A stretch of 64,000 nt of DNA from Lasiosphaeris hirsuta (taxonomy: Eukaryota; Ascomycota; Sordariomycetes; Sordariales; Lasiosphaeriaceae). The DNA lies in NCBI GenBank assembly GCA_030549175.1, contig JAUKUA010000001.1:1798001-1862000 (forward strand), in the 5' to 3' direction. Below, piece after piece: positions 1-11,596 of this stretch (position 1 is the stretch's first letter; each line of letters begins with the position of its first letter). Both the position numbers and the translations under genes were made by a program. Under the pieces are notes generated by a model, which worked only from the letters and a program-made list of their open reading frames with translations, was not told the origin of the DNA and searched no databases.

Positions 1-1882
1 AGGCCAGTTGAGTAACGTCGGAAGACTTAGCGAGAATGAGCTTCGGTACTTGTTCGGTGTTCAAGCTCGTCCTAACCGCCACTGATGTGGACTTTGTCCC
101 TCGAGACCTTGGACGTTTTGGAGTCATTCTGCCTTGGCGCTCATGGCACATGAAGCTGTCGACCTGGCGGCCCTGCTGCACTACCGGTACATCTACGATT
201 ACATCTCGGTTCTGCTGCTAGCCCTTGTGGGGGTTTCTCTGTTACATGTATCTCACGGGTCAGTTTTGCCCTCGACCTTCTTTCCGACAACCGGGCTGTA
301 TTTATCACCAGCTTCCCCTTTGTACGTCATTTCTCGAGGTCGGAAGGTGTGGGTCGGTTCCTTCAAGCGAACTCTCGGTATAGACGGCTCGGCAAGACGT
401 TGCTTCGCGGCAGATAACAGATATATGGGAAAAGACTGGCTTGCATCAGGCTATGGGTGGGGTTATGATTTGATATTTTAGCATGATGGAGTTAAGGTGT
501 ATCAACCACTTAGATGGAGAAAAAGCGGAAGGCGTTTTGCAACCTATCTGATTTTGAGATATCTCTTTACCTCTTCCCACCAGAATGGCAATCTCGCCAT
601 TCGTGGGAGGCGAGACGAAAGGACAGCACGGTTGCTGGATGTGTATTACTTTTGATGTACAGAAGCAGTACCATTGTACCATCTCGGCACTGGCCTCTTG
701 GGCTGAGGGCATGATCACGGCACGAATTTTGAGGGCGACTGCTGTAAAGACGTGGCGTCCGATTGCAGTCAAGGTACCATAGATCATGAAATAATAATTT
801 TGTCAGCTGGCATGCCTCGTGATATCGATGTCGATTTATCATTCAGTACTTCCTCGGCTTTTATACGACGGGTGCTTCACGGTTGGCGCTTGAGCATGTC
901 AACATGTCAACATGTCATGTTATATGCCAAGTCGCGGGCCCAAGCCCTGAAGGCACCCAACTTTGCGAACACGAGCAAGTTGCATTTTGTACTAGCGACT
1001 CGGACAGAGCCGTAAGGGGGTGGTGGCAAGTGTCTTGTGTACCGCGATCACACCGCACTCTTGCAAGCACTCTCCCCCTGTCCGTAGTTTCTATCTAAAA
1101 GACCCATTGGATGCGCCCGTCCTGCTTCCATTTCCACAGACAAGATGAAAAATGTGACGATATTGCAGCTTCACAGTCCAAGACAGGGGTTGGTTGACGC
1201 GACAGGACAGGGAGCTGGCCTGCATGCTTCGGCTGCTCTCAGGGCGCGTTTTATAAGTGACCTGGGGAAATATGCTTTCCCGAGCTTTGAGCTTACATAT
1301 CTGCTTACAGAGAGCCGAGAAGCCTGGTATCGGGTGCGCTAACCCCTGCCCGCCCTACGCCCCTTTTTATTTCTGGGCGCGGGTTGGTTGTTGCGGCTTC
1401 GATTGGATCGCCATCTTGGCGGCCGCGCTTGTTAGTGCTTACCGTCCCTTGTTTGTGATGCGACACAGCCAAGATGAACAATATACGACATACCTAATCT
1501 AGAAATTTTGCATTTTGATTGTCATGAGAAGAAACTCCCCGCTAGGTAATCTAACAAAACATAGAAAACTTGTAACAAGTAGATTCAATGTCTAACTCTG
1601 CATATAGAAAAAAAGGGATCCAAGACGTGAGGAGCTTGACTCCTTTCAACCAATGCAACAAGAATAGGGGCCATGGGTGACGCCGCGGTGATCCATGAAA
1701 ATACGTCGGTATCCTGCTTCTGCTGGTGCTTGTTTCCCGGTTCGCATTTTGGAACCGTCTTGGATTCGAATCGTGACATTACCCTCCAATTAAGGTGGTT
1801 TCTCTCCTCATTGCGTTCTCGTTCCTAGCATCTGCAATAGAGGACTCCCCGGGCTTCCATCCTCCAGCCCGCGCTCCCCGAG
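1..1882. other. gene-free left flank
   Basis: Only short open frames (at most about 120 codons) occur on either strand. None shows a domain, a signal peptide or a plausible splice chain. The one visible structure is a short tandem repeat of CATGTCAA near 895-917. The right part probably holds the 3' untranslated region of the lectin-like gene that ends at 1883. I see nothing else. Confidence 0.5.
895..917. repeat. short tandem repeat CATGTCAA
   Basis: The 8-base unit CATGTCAA occurs twice and is followed by a third partial copy. It lies in non-coding sequence and has no visible association with a gene. Confidence 0.7.
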
Positions 1883-3645
1883 TCATGAGGCCTGATGTCT
1901 CTGCCCATCCCCCACCAGTTCGTGAGAGTACGTCTGGTCAGGTAGCTCGTACATTGGTCGTGGCGCTTCCATTTCCATCGGACGAACGGGGGCGTCGAGT
2001 TGGTGAGTTCCGTAGTTCGGCGCGTACTGCGGCACCGGCGGCGGGCTATCCTTCTTCTCCCATCTGTAGTTGTCGTATCCTGCCGCGCCGGGCTGGAGGT
2101 CTGCGAGCTCGCCGTACGGCGGCACAGGTGTATCTGGGTCAAGAGTTGCTGCCGTAGGCTCGGTATTGTTTCTCCGTCGTCGAATCACGAGGAAGGCTGC
2201 GCCGATTGCGCCGAGGGCAAGGACGCCGAGTGTGACCCCAATTCCGACTCCTGCTTTGGCACCGGACGAGAGGCCGGCTGTACCTGCGGCGGCCGCGGCG
2301 GCCGTGGCGGAGGTCGAGGACGTTGCTATGGAGGTCGGTATCGGGGACGAAGGGGTTTGAGTCGTCACGACCGCCTGGGGTTTTGAAACTGTTGTCCATG
2401 CCTTCCATGCACCGTTCTCATACTTGATCTCGGCAAGACTACCTTTCACAAAGTAGTAGATGCGGACCATGCTACTCTTGAACTCGCTTGCCACGCCAAA
2501 CTCTGCGTTTGGGGTATCTGCCTGCGGCCAAAATGCGTTGGACTGGTTGGCCTGCTTTCCCCAAACCCAGTTTTTATTAGCAACTGAGTAGAGGGTACTG
2601 TCATTGCCAATGTACCTGTCTTGGTGGTTAGCCTTCTCCCAAGTGCTTCAAAATGGTGGCATGTTGCCGGGCCTGGTTATCATCTCACCACACAGAGCGC
2701 GTGTACGCAGAGTCAATAGTAACGGCCAAAGACTTAGGCGTGCCAGTATATGCGTTCAGGGTAAAGTTAGTAGCGGTGGTCTCGTTGAGGGCAATCGAAG
2801 TTGCGTTTGTGTCTTGCGTAGTAAGATTTCCCTCTAGCGGGTGCGGAAAAGTTGCTGTTGGCAGGTGTTAGAATTAAGCGTGCACTTTCATGCTCATTAT
2901 CCTTGCAGATATCGGGAGACTCACTGATGCGCCAGGTCTCGTCCTGGTAGTATCTCGCAGCCTCCATGTTCTGCTCGTCCCGGGCGTTGACGATAGTGAT
3001 GTTTTCCTTACCCGTGAACGCGGCGCCGATGGCAGGTGAGATTTGTGGATCGTGGGAGATGATGCCTCGGTACTGCCAGCCCGAGTCCTGGGTGTAGCCA
3101 ATCTCATTGATCAACATGTCCTCGTCGTGATAGTAAACTCGGTAACCACCCGTCGCGCCGAGCAGAACTACGGACAGGCCGGTGTTGTTGTGAATCGAGG
3201 GCGCGTCATCACTAATGACCCAATTTCCTTGGCTCTTGAACAGGCCTGTAGCCATGTTACATTCAAACAAAGCATTGCAGAGGCTATTGTCTTTGTTCAC
3301 GTAGAAAACGGATGCACTGGTAGCGGTGTCAGCACATATCAACTCCTCCCAATGTCCCCGGTCGGCGGGGGACACCCACATAGTCGTCAACTCATTCCAG
3401 TACCCGGTTCCTGCCAATGGGGTGCCAGTCTTTGGTTTGTAGTTCAACAGTAGCTCGCTGCCGTCAGTAGGAGAGTAGAACGGAGTGTTGAAGGCGTTGC
3501 AGGTGCTATGCCGGATGGCATCTGTCGTCGTGTTCTGTAGGATAATTTGTGGGCCGATGCCATTCCACCACGCAGCAATAGCGGCCTGGCATGGCGAGAC
3601 AGCGGCGGCCAGAAGCAGCAGAGCCGCCGGAATTTTCGACGCCAT
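1883..3645 (-). CDS. Fucose-lectin-like single-pass membrane protein
   Basis: Three exons: 3645-2886, 2833-2689 and 2615-1883, giving 545 residues. Intron 2834-2885 has branch TTCTAACA and ends TAG. Intron 2616-2688 starts GTGAGA and has branch GCTAACC. Both restore frame. The protein begins with a signal peptide ending near PCQA (residue 21). The ectodomain has blade-like repeats such as RVYYHDEDMLINEIG and VRIYYFVKGSLAEIKYE, resembling the six-bladed fungal fucose-specific (AAL-type) lectins, and several N-x-S/T sites. A Ser/Thr/Ala-rich stalk leads to one membrane helix (about 423-446), an RRRR stop-transfer signal and a Pro/Tyr-rich cytoplasmic tail of about 100 residues. Known AAL-type lectins are soluble and about 310 residues, so the membrane anchor is a notable addition. 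Sugar binding is inferred, since key residues were not checked. A wall or glycan sensor role is possible but speculative. Confidence 0.75.
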
Positions 3646-4046
3646 GATGAAAACCAGCCCAGTTTTTTTCAGTTGTTTTCTTTCTCCCTACTATCGGGAT
3701 ATCGAGATGTGAGTTGAGACTGTTTTCCGAGTGAAATACACCTATCCAACGGCAAGTCGACAAGAAGACAGAATAAGAAAAAAAGATCAACGTCAAGATC
3801 AAACAGCCAGCAGACTCGAGGTCCCTTGGAAGCTTCACACCATCAAGGAAACACGACCTGCGTCTGGCGACAGGTATCTGCTGAGGGAAAATAAACGAGG
3901 GACAAGCAGCAAGGGGGGGAGAGAACAAGAACAAAAGCGGAGAAAGAGTGACGGAATGAGTGGACGTGCTACGAAGTAAAAGGTGCGGGAGAAGGTGAAG
4001 GGGGTGAGGTGTGAGATACGCGGGAGCTTGTGTGAGATGTTTTCCT

Positions 4047-4092
4047 GTCCCACCGTCCCACCGTCCCATTGTCCCACCACCCCCCCCCCCCC
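4047..4092. repeat. C-rich tandem repeat, G-quadruplex motif on minus strand
   Basis: Units of GTCCCACC and close variants repeat about four times and run into an uninterrupted C tract. The minus strand therefore carries four GGG runs separated by 5-base loops, which is the canonical G-quadruplex pattern. It lies about 400 bases upstream of the start codon of the lectin-like gene, on that gene's coding strand. Confidence 0.7.
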
Positions 4093-4103
4093 GTCAAAGA
4101 AGA

Positions 4104-4222
4104 CTGCGGCTCTCCGCAGCCCCCGCTACTTGGTGGTGCTGTACCTCCCATGCCTTAGGGCTGCACAGCACCATGGCACTGGTGGCTGATGGAGTACCCT
4201 GCTACCTACCAAGGAGGTAGGT
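4104..4222. repeat. cluster of three perfect inverted repeats
   Basis: Three stems follow one another: CTGCGG-CTCT-CCGCAG at 4104-4119; TGGTGCTGT at 4134-4142 paired with ACAGCACCA at 4165-4173; and ACCTACC-AAGGA-GGTAGGT at 4204-4222. They lie in non-coding DNA. They could be a relic of a dispersed repeat or a structured transcript. No target-site duplication was identified. Confidence 0.45.
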
Positions 4223-5933
4223 GGAGGTGTGGTCGCCTGCTAGGGCCTGCTGAGGAAGCTGAGGCATTGCTGCTGACGGGATACCAAGCATCCCCGGGCC
4301 ACGCTGGCAACGACGTTCATCATGTCAGTTCCATAACCATTGGGCTGCCATTCGCGACTGCCCCTGTCCGCTCCACTGTCCCACCGTTGCAGCCCTTGCC
4401 TTCTTCGGCACGTCGTGCTGCTTCTGATTGGCCATCTTGTCTTGCACGGTCAAATTACAGCGAGGCAGCAATCTGCAGCCCCAGGCTTCACAAACTGCAC
4501 CCACCGTGTGTGTTAGTACGGATCCCGCCCGGCCTTTTTGATCCCCATCGCGGCTCTTGGGCATGCGGCCTTCTGCCCTGAATGTCGAGGACCGAAAACA
4601 GCGTCAACTGAAACGCATCCTCAGTTCCTGCGTAGAACTTTGGCCCTCATCGTGGCGTATCTGATCATGTGCGCTTATCGCACAGCCAACTTGCGGCAGT
4701 CCCAGGACAACATCGCACCCCACCTGGAGTATCCGCGCGCCTGCTACAGTTCCTGACTTGACGACACCGGATGACCTTTTGATAGCTAGTATTCGGCTCC
4801 ATTCCAGATGTCGTACTTTTTTTATGCATACAAAACCCCCCAAGCCCCTCTGCGGGTATCACCGTAGTCTGGGTATCCTCACCTCTACGCGGCATGCGCC
4901 AGGCCATCTCACTTGAACCAAGTCAGCTTACCATTGCCCCTTCACCTGTCCTGAGATGAGCTGTTAACAGGCAGCCGTCAAACACCCTCTACCATCACGT
5001 TAGCAGCCGATCAAGGCAGATCCACCCCACAGGTGGCCGACAACCCAAAGCGACCCCACCATCGTAAAAGCACGAATTGCAGTGACATGACGCAGTTCGA
5101 GCTGTTATTTTCAGATCGCTCACCCAATAACCACGCCATCTTACCGAGTGGATGCATAATGACCGCCTGCATTTTCTTTGCCAAGAGGAAATGTCACAAA
5201 CCACAGCACACGAGAGACATCTCCCTCAGGTTTTGCACTTTGAATACCAAAGATGCTTACTGCTACATACTATTTTATGTAGCTACCTCACGGCCCAAGA
5301 TGTTTCAACAAAGAAACAGCAATGGGAACCCCTGGTCCAAAACGCCCACTAAACGGCACGCAGTGGCTCCCACGGCCGGTAGATGGCCCACATGTCAACA
5401 TGATTTAATAAATATTCCCAATCCATCCACGCTATGTCCCGTTACGGAAAGTCTACTGGATCTGCTGGAGCGTGCCCTCCTTGGCTTTTTGGTCCATGTC
5501 CTGCTCGTAAAATCGCCGCAGATCGGTCTATGCTTGAGCATGGCGCGTTCCTGCGGAGGACTTGTTGAAAAATTGAAAAGGAATCCCCCTGAAATTTATG
5601 AGGCATGGGACACCAGAGGCAAAACAACACGAAATGGTATCACTAATATTTTCTTGGCGCAAACTAAACTGCAGTCAACCTGATTTAAGTACTTGTTTTG
5701 CTTTCTTTGTCCCTCACGTCTATGTCTTCCATCATCCATCCCATGATACCCGATGAAGAAATGACTAGGGATACAGGAATGCCTTTCGCCATCTCGAGTT
5801 TACCAGAATGGCGGGAACCACCCTTTGATCCACCTCCGACTCCCCACCAAACCCCGGGAGGTCATTCAAGCCTGGGCAATAAAGGGGCCCACTTGCCAAG
5901 CGTGGAAACATGTGCCCACAAATAGAGACAAAA

Positions 5934-8409
5934 CTAGACTGCCCCTTCAATCCCCCTCTTCACGTCCTTCGCCTTCACCCCCGTAAGATCTGCCTCGGGC
6001 TTCTGATACTTTGGCCGCCCGCCCAAGATGTCGACGATATCCTTCATTCCGAGCCAGTAGGCAGCCTTGGGCCGTCGGTTAGCCCAGTCCGTCTCTTCCT
6101 CCTCCAATATCTTGATTGGAGAAAAGACAATGCTTGCGCTCTGGATACCAATCACGGTGGCACTCATCGGGTCAACCTTGACCTTGTTATGGGCATTCCG
6201 ACCAAACTTCTCCAGGTGCTGTATACACCTAATGGCCAAACGAACCGCGCGGGACCGATCCATGGCTGATGGGACACCGCCCTGTTGCATGTGGCCCGGG
6301 ATGCCCTCACGGCTCTCAAATCTACCATGGGCCTCGTCGCGGAGAATCTCGGCAATCAGCTTCGCATTGTAGACCTTGGAGGCCTTCTCGTTAATCAAAA
6401 TCAGTCGCCCAGCGCGGCTCTGGCCCTTATCGTGCGCAAAGACCTCCTTCAAATGTCGCACATCCGCCGCAAGCATGTCAAGGCTAAGACCCTCCTCAGG
6501 GGTGTATACCGCTGACGCCCCGACACCAAGACCGCCTAGGGTGGCGGCGTAGCCCGAACGGCCGCCTTGTGTCTCAATGACAAAGACGCGTCTCCGAGTG
6601 GCCGATGCCGACTGCTTGATCTTGTCGCAGTAATCAACCAACTCGTTCAGGCAAGTATCCGAGCCGAGCGAATATTCAGTGCCGGGGACGTTGTTGGAAA
6701 TAGTAGCAGGGAGAAGGGTCAAAGGGATACAGAGTGACGGGAATTGATCTCTCGCCTTGCGCAGCTGCGACACGGCGTGGAATGCCTCGAAGCCGCCAAT
6801 GAGAAACAGGGCGTCGAACTCGTACTGCTCAATGAGATTGGCGATAGTCTCCATACCGGACTCGCTGGGGAGCTCTCGGTTTGTTCCAATCTCGGATCCG
6901 CCCTTGCTCGCCCAGTTATCGACTTCGAGCCAGTTGAAAGACCGAACCGCTCCGAGTGGCTTGTCACCATGATGCCGCGCAAAGCCCGCAAATCCATTGT
7001 GAATTGCAATCGGCTCGTGTCCCCGGGACAGGCAATATGCCACGCCTGCACGCACAGCAGCATTCATACCACCGGCCGGCGCACCAACATTGATGAAGCC
7101 GATCTTCATCCGCTAGAAAGTTGTCAGCAACTTGGTAAGTCCCGGGAAGAGGTTGGGTGCACTACGTACCTCCTTCTCGGGCAAAAGGATTTCCTTGTCC
7201 AATTGTCCAGCCGTTGTCATCATGAATGACTTGTATTGTTCCGTGAATTCAGTATCGCGGAGTGACATGGCCAAGTCAAAGTCTTGCCGCTGTATCGCCT
7301 TGGCCACCTCCTTTGTGTCCAAGACAGCCTGCACAAGGGGTTTCCGGATAATCTTGTTCTCGTTTATCGCGATGAAGCAGGTCGGGGTATCGGGAGTAGC
7401 CTCGAGAACAGCCTTGACGGCCTCGACACCTTGGAGAGTTGCCAGCATTCGGTCGTAAGCCACTGCAGTTCCTCCTCGCTGGACATGACCTAGAGTCGTG
7501 ATTCGGGTGTCGAGGCTGAGCCCGTCCTTGTCGGCAAGCAGGTCTTTGACCATTTCCGGTGTGATTTTGTTCCCCTCTCTGTCGAGAGCGCCCTCGGCAA
7601 TGATGACAATGGTCTTTCGCTTTCCAAGTTTCCGGTGCTGCAGTTGCTGCTCAATGCAAGTTCCGATAACGAGGGGAAGAGGGCTTGGGACAAACCTGGT
7701 GAACGATGCCGCACATTTCCTCCTTCCAGTTGTCCTCCCTAGGCTTTTCTGGAATGAAGATGAAGTCGGCACCCGTAGCAACGCCGGCCATCAGGGCAAG
7801 CCAGCCGCAATGCCTCCCCATGACCTCAATCACGAAGGCGCGAGAGTGGGAGGATGCAGTAGCCTCAATCAGATCGATACAGTAGCAGATTCTGGCCAGA
7901 GCCGAGTAGCAACCGATTGTGGCATCGGTGCCCGAAAGGTCGTTGTCAATGGAGCCGACAAGGCCCACGATGTTGAGGTGCTGGTAGGGTGCGATCTGGT
8001 CGGCCTTGAAAACACCTGTGGACACAAGCTCCTCCAGAAGGGAGGGCCATTCGGCACGAAACCTGTCGGCTCCGGTAAGGGAGCCGTCTCCTCCGCAGAT
8101 GATGAGGGCGTCTATGCCATTGAGAATCATGTTCTTGGCGGCGGTCAACCGGCCAGCGCGTTCGTAAAATGCCATGCAGCGCGCGGTTCCAATGAGAGTT
8201 CCACCTTCCGACAGCCAGCCGCGCACATCATGCCACTCCATCTTGCGTATAAGATCACCGCCGCAGACCAGGCCCTCGTAGCCTTCATAGATGCAGTAGG
8301 CATCGCAGCCCATGTGGATTGCCATTCGGACACAGGCACGTACGACACCGTTCATGCCGGGCGAGTCACCGCCCGACGTCATAATGGCGACTCTCTTCTT
8401 GGTACCCAT
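5934..8409 (-). CDS. pfkA: ATP-dependent 6-phosphofructokinase
   Basis: Phosphorylates fructose 6-phosphate to the 1,6-bisphosphate, the committed step of cytosolic glycolysis. Exons 8409-7696, 7637-7170 and 7112-5934 encode 786 residues, the usual size of the fungal duplicated enzyme. Introns 7638-7695 and 7113-7169 both keep frame. The N-terminal half has the nucleotide loop [24 protein letters not shown], and the catalytic loop [15 protein letters not shown] with its aspartate. The C-terminal half (from about 394) begins [20 protein letters not shown]. Its equivalent loop reads [14 protein letters not shown], with Glu for the catalytic Asp, as expected for an allosteric half. The chosen start, [15 protein letters not shown], fits the family. 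The frame stays open upstream to 8661, but that sequence is hydrophobic and not PFK-like. Divergent from MED17. Confidence 0.96.
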
Positions 8410-9697
8410 GATGGAGGGAATTGAGGAGCAATTGGGAGTTGCGTGTTGTGCGAGGGTCCGCGGGCGAGAAAAGAACAGGCCGAGCGACGTTGAGCGGAGG
8501 AAGAAGCTGAAGAGGGTCTGGAAGGGGTAGAAGACGACAGCAAAAGGCCGGAGAAAAAAGTCTATACTCAGTGCAGGCATACTCCAGGCGGCCAACCTGG
8601 GGTAAAATATGATAGTATTTAGGATATAAGTAGCTGTGCTCGATCCCGGCTCCAAGGGCATAGGAGAATGACAGCGAGAGCTAAGGTTGGGAGCTTGGAT
8701 GGAGTGGAATGGAGGTCCGCTGGGACACCGCTGACGTCTCGGAGGAAAAAGCTCTTATCTTATCATCTGGTGAGGCGCGGGGTGGCAGAGCGGAGAGCTC
8801 GTCACTCAACCTCGAGCGCCGAGCCGTTGAAACATTTGGGAAAGAGAGGCCAAGCCGGCCAAATATCCCGCACAGCTGCAGATCCTGCGCTACAAGCGAT
8901 TGGCAAAAAATGATAATTCCATTCGCCAGTGTGACAGCTTGCTGCTCCCACGTCAAAGTCTGAAGGCTATTAGACCAGACGGGCGGTTGAGTTTGTTGAG
9001 CGATGAGGGGTTTTCCAACCTGTAGTGCTATGCGCCTTGCTTTAGAGCAATGACATAACTGCACCGATGGTGGGGTGCGAATTGGGGGGAGTCAAGGACC
9101 TGAAAACCACGCTCCACACATTGAATGGGTCCGAACCGACAGACGGGATCTCGGCGATCCGCGAGTGCTCCATGGCCTTGGGTGCCTTGATGATCCCTTT
9201 TGCCTCGTGAGAAATTTTGGAGGATTCTGTGTTTCTGCCTCGCACATGCTATACAGCTTTCAGGCTTTCGGATGTTCGTCTTGCCTGTATTCGCGACAGG
9301 GATCATTAGCACTCCCCACGACTAGACAGGTTATCGCACCTCCTAGAACTATGTGGAGGAAGGAGCATCAAGAGTGTGTCTGTGGTCAATGCATCTGTAG
9401 TAGCCGACTTATGGGTACGAATTACATGCCAAGGCACGTAGTGAACACCTCAATTTTTCATCCAACCATTGATCGAGGTGAGCTAGTGGGAATTTTATCG
9501 AGAAGTTCTGGACCGCAGTCTGCAACGTCAATGCGGCTCCTCATCAATTAAAAATTGCTTACCTAAAATTCGATTTGCGCCGACGGCAAGCAACAAAAGA
9601 CTTGGCCGAGCACAGCAACCTCGCTGTCAGTCTTACAGCGCGCCTCGACAACACAGTCCACGCCGCTCTCACTGCCTCTGCTACTATCGCGGCCAAC
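8410..9697. other. divergent promoter region, PFK / MED17
   Basis: This 1.3 kb stretch between two divergently transcribed genes must contain both promoters and 5' leaders. No open frame in it looks coding. No TATA box or well-known site stood out. Confidence 0.5.
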
Positions 9698-11596
9698 ATG
9701 AATCCCTTGTCGCTACAGTCAGGGCCCCCTCCAAACCGGGGCCCGAAATCCATTGCGGAATTCATCCAGCGCGTGAACGCTGAGCCAGGTGGCTTTCGAG
9801 CACTCAACCAGGGTGAGCTGCGGAGGCAGATCGAGGCCAAGAATAAGCCCGATGGTGATGTCGACATGGATGATGTGCCTGAAGTCGACAACGCTGCCAA
9901 GGCCAGGGAACTCATTACCGCCCGTGATGAGTTGCTCAAGAATATCAATATTGCCCACCGAACAGCCATGTCCACCCTCGATCTCATATCTTTACTCCTT
10001 TCTAAGGAGACACCCGTGCAGGCCGCTGCTACTCTCAGCCCTGAGCTTCGAAACCTGGTCGGCATTGGGAGCCTCGGCGCAACGACTCTCGACGCCCCCA
10101 CTGCCTTGACCCAGAGCAGGATACCTGACAATAAAATGGCCGCCATTGGCATGCGACTTCTGGCCGTCAACAAAGCTGCCGACTCGCTTGAGTCAGCATC
10201 CAGGCGGCTCAAGACTGAAATCGGCCTCGAGACTACGTATTGGAATGAGGTCAGGGAAGCAAGTGAGAGGGGCTGGTCTGTTTTCCGCCACCCGGAGGAA
10301 CCCCATACCATGGGAGTGAAGTTTGGCTTTTCCAGTACTGCACCAGACTTCAAGGCTAATAGCATCGCGCCCATGAGGAGAGCAGAGGATGGCACCGTTA
10401 GACTAGAGCACGGGAGGTTGGCAGGCGTATCGAAACACCTCCAGGTTACTATCTCACAACATGACAAAGTGGTCGGCCAGTCACCCCTTCCGTGCCCTTT
10501 GCAGGACCATGTCAAGGAAGCCCGCGATACCGTCTTTGCTCAAGAATTGTGGCATGAGCTCAACCGAGAGGGCCGTACACTACTAGCCCACGATGTGCGT
10601 CTACGCAAAGACGCGGTGGTATATACGGACAATGCCAAGAGGACCGTCAGTTTTCGTCTTGTGACTCTGGAGGAGGCCGATGATCAAAGATCCGTTGAGC
10701 CCAAACCTGGGGACGCTGAAGCGGAAAGGATAAATAACATCCTTCACCTTCTCCTCATCAACGCTCACCGGCACAACGAATTCAAGCGGTCTGAACAAGG
10801 CATCCCTAGCGCAAACAGGGGCCCTACCCCCCCCTATAACCTTCTCCTCCCTCTCATTACCGACCGCAAGCACGAAGAGGTAATGTCGCAGTGCATTGGC
10901 TTCCTTTCAGCTCTCTGTAACGCTCTGCGCGCCGCCGGGCTTGATGCCTCTTTTACTTTGACGGAGCCCCCCATCAGCGGCACTTCAACAGAATCACTCG
11001 CTGCGGCCCTTTTGAACCCAACCGGCGCAGAATTTGACCTAACAATCACCCCCGAGTCCCGCCTACGGATACTCGCCAAACCCTCTACCTTCGGCACACG
11101 TTTCCAAGTATGCCTCCTTCCACCACTTCGGGCCGACCAGAAGAATCCGCTCGCATGGTCCTATCCCCCGGCCTCGGACGCCTCGATGCGTACGACGATT
11201 AATGACATGCTCTACGACAACACGACCAAACTCTTCCAGTACCTCCATAGTGCCGTACCCCGCGCCATCACCTGGTATTACAAGGCTCTCCTCCTTCCTG
11301 GGATCGAGGCTGCCGCCCAGGCCGCTGCCGAGGCCGCTGGCCGTGACATCTGGAACAAGTGGATCGTTGACACTTTCAACACGGCCCTAGTTGACGATGT
11401 CGGCGAGTATGGCGTCCGCTTCGACTTCCCCATCGACCCTGACTCGGGCCTCCCCCAGCTGCACGTCATCGGCGATCTTGTTGAGGGCGAGAGCGGGAAA
11501 ACCCACCGTGAGTGGACGTGGACATCCGCAGGCGGCGGCGGCGAGAGTCTGAGCAATGTCGTTGAGCATGTGCTGGCGAACGGGCCGATGTCCTAG
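9698..11596 (+). CDS. MED17: Mediator of RNA polymerase II transcription subunit 17
   Basis: Head-module core subunit (Srb4) of the nuclear Mediator complex, which links activators to RNA polymerase II. A single uninterrupted exon gives 632 residues, close to other filamentous-fungal Med17 proteins. Family landmarks appear in order: GGFRALNQGELRRQI near the N terminus, then the helix STLDLISLLLSKETP, ETTYWNEVREASERGW, a VKFGFSSTAPDFK strand region, and ARDTVFAQELWHELNREGR. I chose the ATG at 9698 (context CCAACATGAAT), which gives MNPLSLQSGPPPNRGPKS. The frame is open upstream to an ATG at 9575, but that 41-residue extension is unlike the family. The assignment rests on motif resemblance to fungal Srb4 and is strong. 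Confidence 0.88.
   Translation: MNPLSLQSGPPPNRGPKSIAEFIQRVNAEPGGFRALNQGELRRQIEAKNKPDGDVDMDDVPEVDNAAKARELITARDELLKNINIAHRTAMSTLDLISLLLSKETPVQAAATLSPELRNLVGIGSLGATTLDAPTALTQSRIPDNKMAAIGMRLLAVNKAADSLESASRRLKTEIGLETTYWNEVREASERGWSVFRHPEEPHTMGVKFGFSSTAPDFKANSIAPMRRAEDGTVRLEHGRLAGVSKHLQVTISQHDKVVGQSPLPCPLQDHVKEARDTVFAQELWHELNREGRTLLAHDVRLRKDAVVYTDNAKRTVSFRLVTLEEADDQRSVEPKPGDAEAERINNILHLLLINAHRHNEFKRSEQGIPSANRGPTPPYNLLLPLITDRKHEEVMSQCIGFLSALCNALRAAGLDASFTLTEPPISGTSTESLAAALLNPTGAEFDLTITPESRLRILAKPSTFGTRFQVCLLPPLRADQKNPLAWSYPPASDASMRTTINDMLYDNTTKLFQYLHSAVPRAITWYYKALLLPGIEAAAQAAAEAAGRDIWNKWIVDTFNTALVDDVGEYGVRFDFPIDPDSGLPQLHVIGDLVEGESGKTHREWTWTSAGGGGESLSNVVEHVLANGPMS

Larger units (their letters stand above)
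3646..5933. other. intergenic region between lectin-like gene and PFK
   Basis: This 2.3 kb stretch holds the promoter of the lectin-like gene (right to left from 3645) and the 3' flank of phosphofructokinase. It contains a C-rich tandem repeat at 4047-4092 and a cluster of perfect hairpins at 4104-4222. The longest open frame (5033-5683, plus strand) has no recognisable domain and unconvincing composition, so it is not called. Confidence 0.5.

Noticed and set aside
1745..1790. tRNA-like B box (GATTCGAATCC on the minus strand)
   Set aside because: No matching acceptor, D or anticodon stems could be drawn around it.
2494..2885. Lectin-like gene as a pseudogene with two frameshifts and a nonsense codon
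   Set aside because: All three apparent lesions vanish when two canonical introns with CTAAC branch points are removed, and the lengths add up in frame.
5033..5683. 216-codon plus-strand open frame
   Set aside because: No domain, mixed composition, no splice partners and no family resemblance. Consistent with chance.
8410..8661. N-terminal extension of phosphofructokinase
   Set aside because: The frame is open but encodes a hydrophobic, non-conserved stretch. The enzyme family begins at the chosen ATG.
9575..9697. N-terminal extension of MED17
   Set aside because: In-frame upstream ATG gives 41 residues unlike any Med17. The ATG at 9698 gives the expected start.
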